Positions 4,287-7,045 of a stretch of DNA of 7,045 nucleotides are shown piece by piece (within the stretch, counting starts at the first letter, position 1; each line of letters opens with the position of its first letter). Source of the DNA: Loki-b32 sp048941605 (GTDB taxonomy: Archaea > Asgardarchaeota > Lokiarchaeia > Sigyniarchaeales > SOKP01); the NCBI GenBank assembly GCA_048941605.1, contig JBHLNL010000176.1, positions 1-7,045 on the forward strand, given 5' to 3'. The translations under genes and the position numbers were made by a program. The notes under the pieces are model-generated. The model searched no databases. It worked only from the letters and a program-made list of their open reading frames with translations, and had not been told where the DNA came from.

Positions 4287-6308
4287 ATGAAATGCACTCA
4301 AATAGAGAAAAACAGACATACTCTCATTTTAGAGCCATTATCCAAGCGAGTAAATGTGGATAATGGTTCAATTGTTTATAAAGCGATTTTAGCATTGAAT
4401 TTTCCGATAGGAGCCTTATGTGCAGGTAATGGAATATGTGGAAAATGTGTTATTCATATTTTAGATTCCAAACCTAAAATTTCTAAACCTACCGAAAAGG
4501 AAATTAAAATTTTAGGTAATAAAAAACTAATAGAAGGTTATAGATTAGCATGTCAAACAAAAATTTTCGGAGATTTAAGAGTATATCTTACTGATTCATT
4601 AATTCCAAAAGGACCGAGAATCGTAGTTGATTCAGATTTAGAATCTCTAGGAATAAATGATAATAGGAAAATTCAACCGATCATTCTTTCAAAAGTTTAT
4701 GAAGTAAAGATTGCAGATTTAGCCAATCCTAAGAATGATTTGTCTAGATTAGAGGATATCATTCTAGAACAAAGCAATAACTTGGAAATATTTAAAAATC
4801 GCCCACTGTTCTATTTAGATGATTGTTTTTATAACATTGTCAAGAAACTTCCACAAATTATTAGAGAGCAAAACGGAAAATTTACAGCTTTTTTCAGAAA
4901 GTTCTCATTGGAAGAACCATGGGTACTTTATGATATTGATGCTGGAAATGTTGAAGAGAAAATATTTGGATTAGCTCTCGACATTGGGACTACTACTATT
5001 GTAGGATATTTAATTTATTTAAAAACAGGTGAAATTGCTGCAATATCAGCTATGCTAAATCCACAAGTAACTATTGGTGAAGATATTATTTCCAGAATTA
5101 CTTATATTGTAAAAAATAATGCTATAGATAAAGCTACAAAATTAATAATTTATGCTGTTAATCATATACTCGAGGATTGTTGTAATAAGGCAAACATTTC
5201 GATGTCCGATGTTAGAGATATCTCTATTGTTGGTAATACAGCAATGCATCATATGTTTTTTGGAATACCAACTGAATTTTTGGCTGTTGCACCTTACATC
5301 CCAGTATTTAAAGCTCCAATTAATTTAAGTGCTGGGACTCTTGGTATCAAATGTAACCCAAATGCTAATGTGTATTCTCCTCCTGTCGTTGCAGGTTATA
5401 TAGGAACAGATACAATTGGATGTATTGTATCGTCTAAAATTAATACATACAAAAAATTTTCTTTATTGATTGATATTGGGACTAATGGAGAACTTGTATT
5501 GGGAAATAGAAAAGGACTAGTTGCTGGTTCATGTGCTGCAGGTTCAGCTTTAGAGGGTGCTCATATATCACATGGTATGCGAGCTTCAGAAGGAGCAATA
5601 GAATCCGTGATGATAAATAAAGAATCATTAGAGCCTTCAATAGATGTAATAGGAAACCAACCACCGCTTGGATTGTGTGGTTCGGGACTTATTGATATTG
5701 TAGCCGAAATGCTGAAATCAAAAATTATTACTCGTGCAGGGAAATTTAATAATAAATCTGCAAAAGTAGTGAATCACCGAAGGGTAGTGAAAAAAGATGA
5801 TGGTTTTCATTACATTGTATATAATAAAGAATGGGACAATGAACACTTTCAAACTACAACTAATGATAATAATATAAAGGAAATTTCAATTTCTCAGAGA
5901 GATATTAATCAGCTTCAATTAGCAAAAGGAGCATTTTTATCTGCAGCTAATTTATTACTTGAAATGGAAAATAAAACTAAAGATGAACTTGAACAAGTTA
6001 TTTTAGCTGGTGGTTTTGGAATGTATATTAATAAAAAAAATGCCGCTTTTATTGGCTTATTCCCTGAAGTTGATCAAGATAGCATTTTTCAAATAGGAAA
6101 TTCAGCGGGAGTTGGAGCACAATTATTTATAAGAGATTGTGAGCAAAGAAATTTAGCCAACGAAATTGCTCATAAGATAAAGTATCGAGAAATCGCATCA
6201 TCTCCATTATTTCAAAAGGAATATACTTTTTCACTTTATTTTCCACATTATAATCTCGAGAAATTTCCTAATCTAATAGAAAAGTATAATAAAATACCTT
6301 TGAAGTAA
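4287..6308 (+). CDS. Reductive activator of corrinoid proteins (RACE type; 2Fe-2S plus ASKHA ATPase, DUF4445)
   Basis: This 673-residue protein should reduce inactive Co(II) corrinoid to Co(I) at the expense of ATP, most likely serving the corrinoid protein encoded 28 bases upstream. Residues 1-101 form a plant-type ferredoxin domain with the 2Fe-2S ligands Cys45, Cys51, Cys54 and Cys89 (C-x5-C-x2-C-xn-C). A linker and middle domain cover about 102-225. The ASKHA ATPase (DUF4445) follows: phosphate-1 motif LDIGTTT at 231-237, NPQVTIGEDIISR near 258-270, SIVGNTAMHHMFFG near 313-326, a second LIDIGTNGELVLG near 394-406, AGSALEGAHISHGM near 418-431, GLCGSGLID near 462-470 and the adenosine motif ILAGGFG near 572-578. 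Length and domain order are normal for RACE proteins of the RamA-like group, which differ from RamA itself by using 2Fe-2S rather than C-terminal 4Fe-4S clusters. No Shine-Dalgarno sequence precedes the ATG. It ends the operon. Confidence 0.93.
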   Translation: MKCTQIEKNRHTLILEPLSKRVNVDNGSIVYKAILALNFPIGALCAGNGICGKCVIHILDSKPKISKPTEKEIKILGNKKLIEGYRLACQTKIFGDLRVYLTDSLIPKGPRIVVDSDLESLGINDNRKIQPIILSKVYEVKIADLANPKNDLSRLEDIILEQSNNLEIFKNRPLFYLDDCFYNIVKKLPQIIREQNGKFTAFFRKFSLEEPWVLYDIDAGNVEEKIFGLALDIGTTTIVGYLIYLKTGEIAAISAMLNPQVTIGEDIISRITYIVKNNAIDKATKLIIYAVNHILEDCCNKANISMSDVRDISIVGNTAMHHMFFGIPTEFLAVAPYIPVFKAPINLSAGTLGIKCNPNANVYSPPVVAGYIGTDTIGCIVSSKINTYKKFSLLIDIGTNGELVLGNRKGLVAGSCAAGSALEGAHISHGMRASEGAIESVMINKESLEPSIDVIGNQPPLGLCGSGLIDIVAEMLKSKIITRAGKFNNKSAKVVNHRRVVKKDDGFHYIVYNKEWDNEHFQTTTNDNNIKEISISQRDINQLQLAKGAFLSAANLLLEMENKTKDELEQVILAGGFGMYINKKNAAFIGLFPEVDQDSIFQIGNSAGVGAQLFIRDCEQRNLANEIAHKIKYREIASSPLFQKEYTFSLYFPHYNLEKFPNLIEKYNKIPLK

Positions 6309-6334
6309 AATTTTAAATAAATTTAATTAATGAT

Positions 6335-6352
6335 CTATTTTTTACGTAAGTA
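6335..6352 (+). promoter_or_regulatory. Putative operator or upstream activating motif, copy 2
   Basis: CTATTTTTTACGTAAGTA matches copy 1 (2679-2696) at 16 of 18 positions. It starts 62 bases before the ligase ATG and 27 bases after the activator stop. Its T6 run (6338-6343) could also end transcription of the upstream operon, but copy 1 follows no plus-strand gene, so a terminator role alone would not explain the match. A TATA-like TAATTTATTTA follows directly (near 6354-6364). Confidence 0.5.
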
Positions 6353-6360
6353 GTAATTTA

Positions 6361-6374
6361 TTTACTCTAGTAAA
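6361..6374. repeat. Inverted repeat TTTACT-CT-AGTAAA before the ligase gene
   Basis: The 6-base arms TTTACT and AGTAAA are exact reverse complements with a 2-base spacer. The same half-sites form the 9-base inverted repeat at 2662-2701. It overlaps the likely core promoter of the ligase gene, where a bound protein would be expected to repress. Confidence 0.45.
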
Positions 6375-6396
6375 AAGACACTTTAAAACAGAAATT

Positions 6397-7045
6397 ATGA
6401 AAACAGGAAAAGGGAGAATTTTAAAAAGAAAAGCAGGCAATCAAAAATATGATAGTTTTTGGATTTATATTCCGAGTAAAATTTCCAAAGATTATGATTT
6501 TCCTTTTAGGGATAAAGAACAAGTTTTAATAGATCTAATAGGAGAACATTTGGAAGTCCGGAAAATCTATAATCTTAAGGAACTTACAAAAATATATGGT
6601 ATTGAAGATGCAACTATCCCTAAAATAATAGAAAGTAAAGCCTCATTAAATAATAATAAGCCATTTATATATTATCGAGATAAAATTTACTCATACCTAG
6701 ATGCTAATCGAATTTCAAACCAAATAGCTCATTCACTTTTAAAATTAAATAAAAAGCTACAATTAAGTAATCCTAAAATATGTCTAATGTTTCCTAATTG
6801 TCCAGAATCACTTTTTTGTTGGTTCGCTGTAGCAAAAGCAGGTTGCGTTTTTATTCCTATTAGTTATTTGTTAAAAAAAGATTTATTAGAACATGTATTG
6901 AAAAACAGTGATACTGATATTTTAATAATCGATTATAAATATTTTTCAAATTTTGAAGAAATTAGTAATAGGTTACCCCAAGTTAATAAAATATTTATAC
7001 GAAATGCTCCGGATGATTACAAATTCGATGAAAAACATCTCAATT
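6397..7045 (+). CDS. AMP-forming acyl-CoA ligase with N-terminal AbrB-like domain (partial, cut by right edge)
   Basis: The first 216 residues are present. From about residue 57 the protein follows the ANL (AMP-binding) ligase pattern: YNLKELTKIYG, then KPFIYYRDKIYSYLDANRISNQIAHSL near 88-114, the segment PKICLMFPNCPESLFCWFAV near 126-145, AKAGCVFIPIS near 146-156, and LEHVLKNSDTDILI near 163-176. This resembles crotonobetaine/carnitine-CoA and other carboxylic acid ligases, which make acyl-CoA from acid, ATP and CoA; the substrate cannot be told because the binding pocket and the P-loop are beyond the edge. Residues about 3-56 (GKGRILKR...SFWIYIPSKI...FPFRDKEQVLIDL...LEVRK) are not part of that fold and look like an AbrB/SpoVT swapped-hairpin DNA-binding domain. 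The ATG at 6397 is the only start that keeps this domain whole; no Shine-Dalgarno sequence is seen. It is probably a separate transcription unit with its own motif-bearing promoter. Confidence 0.85.
   Translation, partial: MKTGKGRILKRKAGNQKYDSFWIYIPSKISKDYDFPFRDKEQVLIDLIGEHLEVRKIYNLKELTKIYGIEDATIPKIIESKASLNNNKPFIYYRDKIYSYLDANRISNQIAHSLLKLNKKLQLSNPKICLMFPNCPESLFCWFAVAKAGCVFIPISYLLKKDLLEHVLKNSDTDILIIDYKYFSNFEEISNRLPQVNKIFIRNAPDDYKFDEKHLN

Noticed and set aside
5482..5664. Minus-strand open frame of 60 codons, leucine-rich
   Set aside because: Antisense shadow of the ASKHA domain of the activator; the leucines arise from reverse-complement codons, not from LRR motifs.

Overview
This is a visibly AT-rich window. 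It most likely comes from an uncultured archaeon, and an Asgard (Lokiarchaeia-like) genome is my best guess. The grounds are canonical TATA boxes about 25 bases before likely transcription starts, several genes with short leaders and no Shine-Dalgarno sequence, oligo-T ends, an SDS22-like leucine-rich-repeat remnant, and what looks like an AbrB-type domain fused to an acyl-CoA ligase. This assignment is inference; no rRNA or other phylogenetic marker is present.

Layout: (1) 1-151, minus: a leucine-rich-repeat coding fragment without a start codon, running off the left edge. (2) 288-2042, plus: a two-gene operon for the alpha and beta subunits of a class I CoA-transferase-fold enzyme. The beta subunit lacks the catalytic glutamate of true CoA-transferases. 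Both subunits look closer to the IpdA/IpdB type of acyl-CoA ring hydrolase than to glutaconate CoA-transferase. (3) 2111-2464, minus: a four-helix membrane protein built from two tandem copies of one hairpin. (4) 2465-2768: a 304-base intergenic region rich in inverted repeats, with promoters for both flanking genes. (5) 2769-6308, plus: a DUF2284 cysteine-rich protein, a small corrinoid (B12) protein of the MtbC/MtaC type, and a RACE-type reductive activator of corrinoid proteins (2Fe-2S ferredoxin domain plus ASKHA ATPase). (6) 6397 to the right edge, plus: the N-terminal third or so of an AMP-forming acyl-CoA ligase with an AbrB-like front domain.

How the parts may work together: corrinoid protein, activator and DUF2284 are the accessory parts of a corrinoid-dependent methyl-transfer (demethylation) system, but no substrate methyltransferase lies in the window. 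The flanking acyl-CoA enzymes suggest that the methylated substrate is a carboxylic acid handled as a CoA thioester. An 18-base motif (16 of 18 identical), in a neighbourhood dense in TTACT/AGTAA half-sites, precedes both the DUF2284-corrinoid-activator unit and the ligase gene. This is the best sequence evidence that the two units are co-regulated. The most unusual features are the missing catalytic glutamate in the beta subunit, a short cap loop in the corrinoid protein, the AbrB-ligase fusion and the shared operator-like motif.
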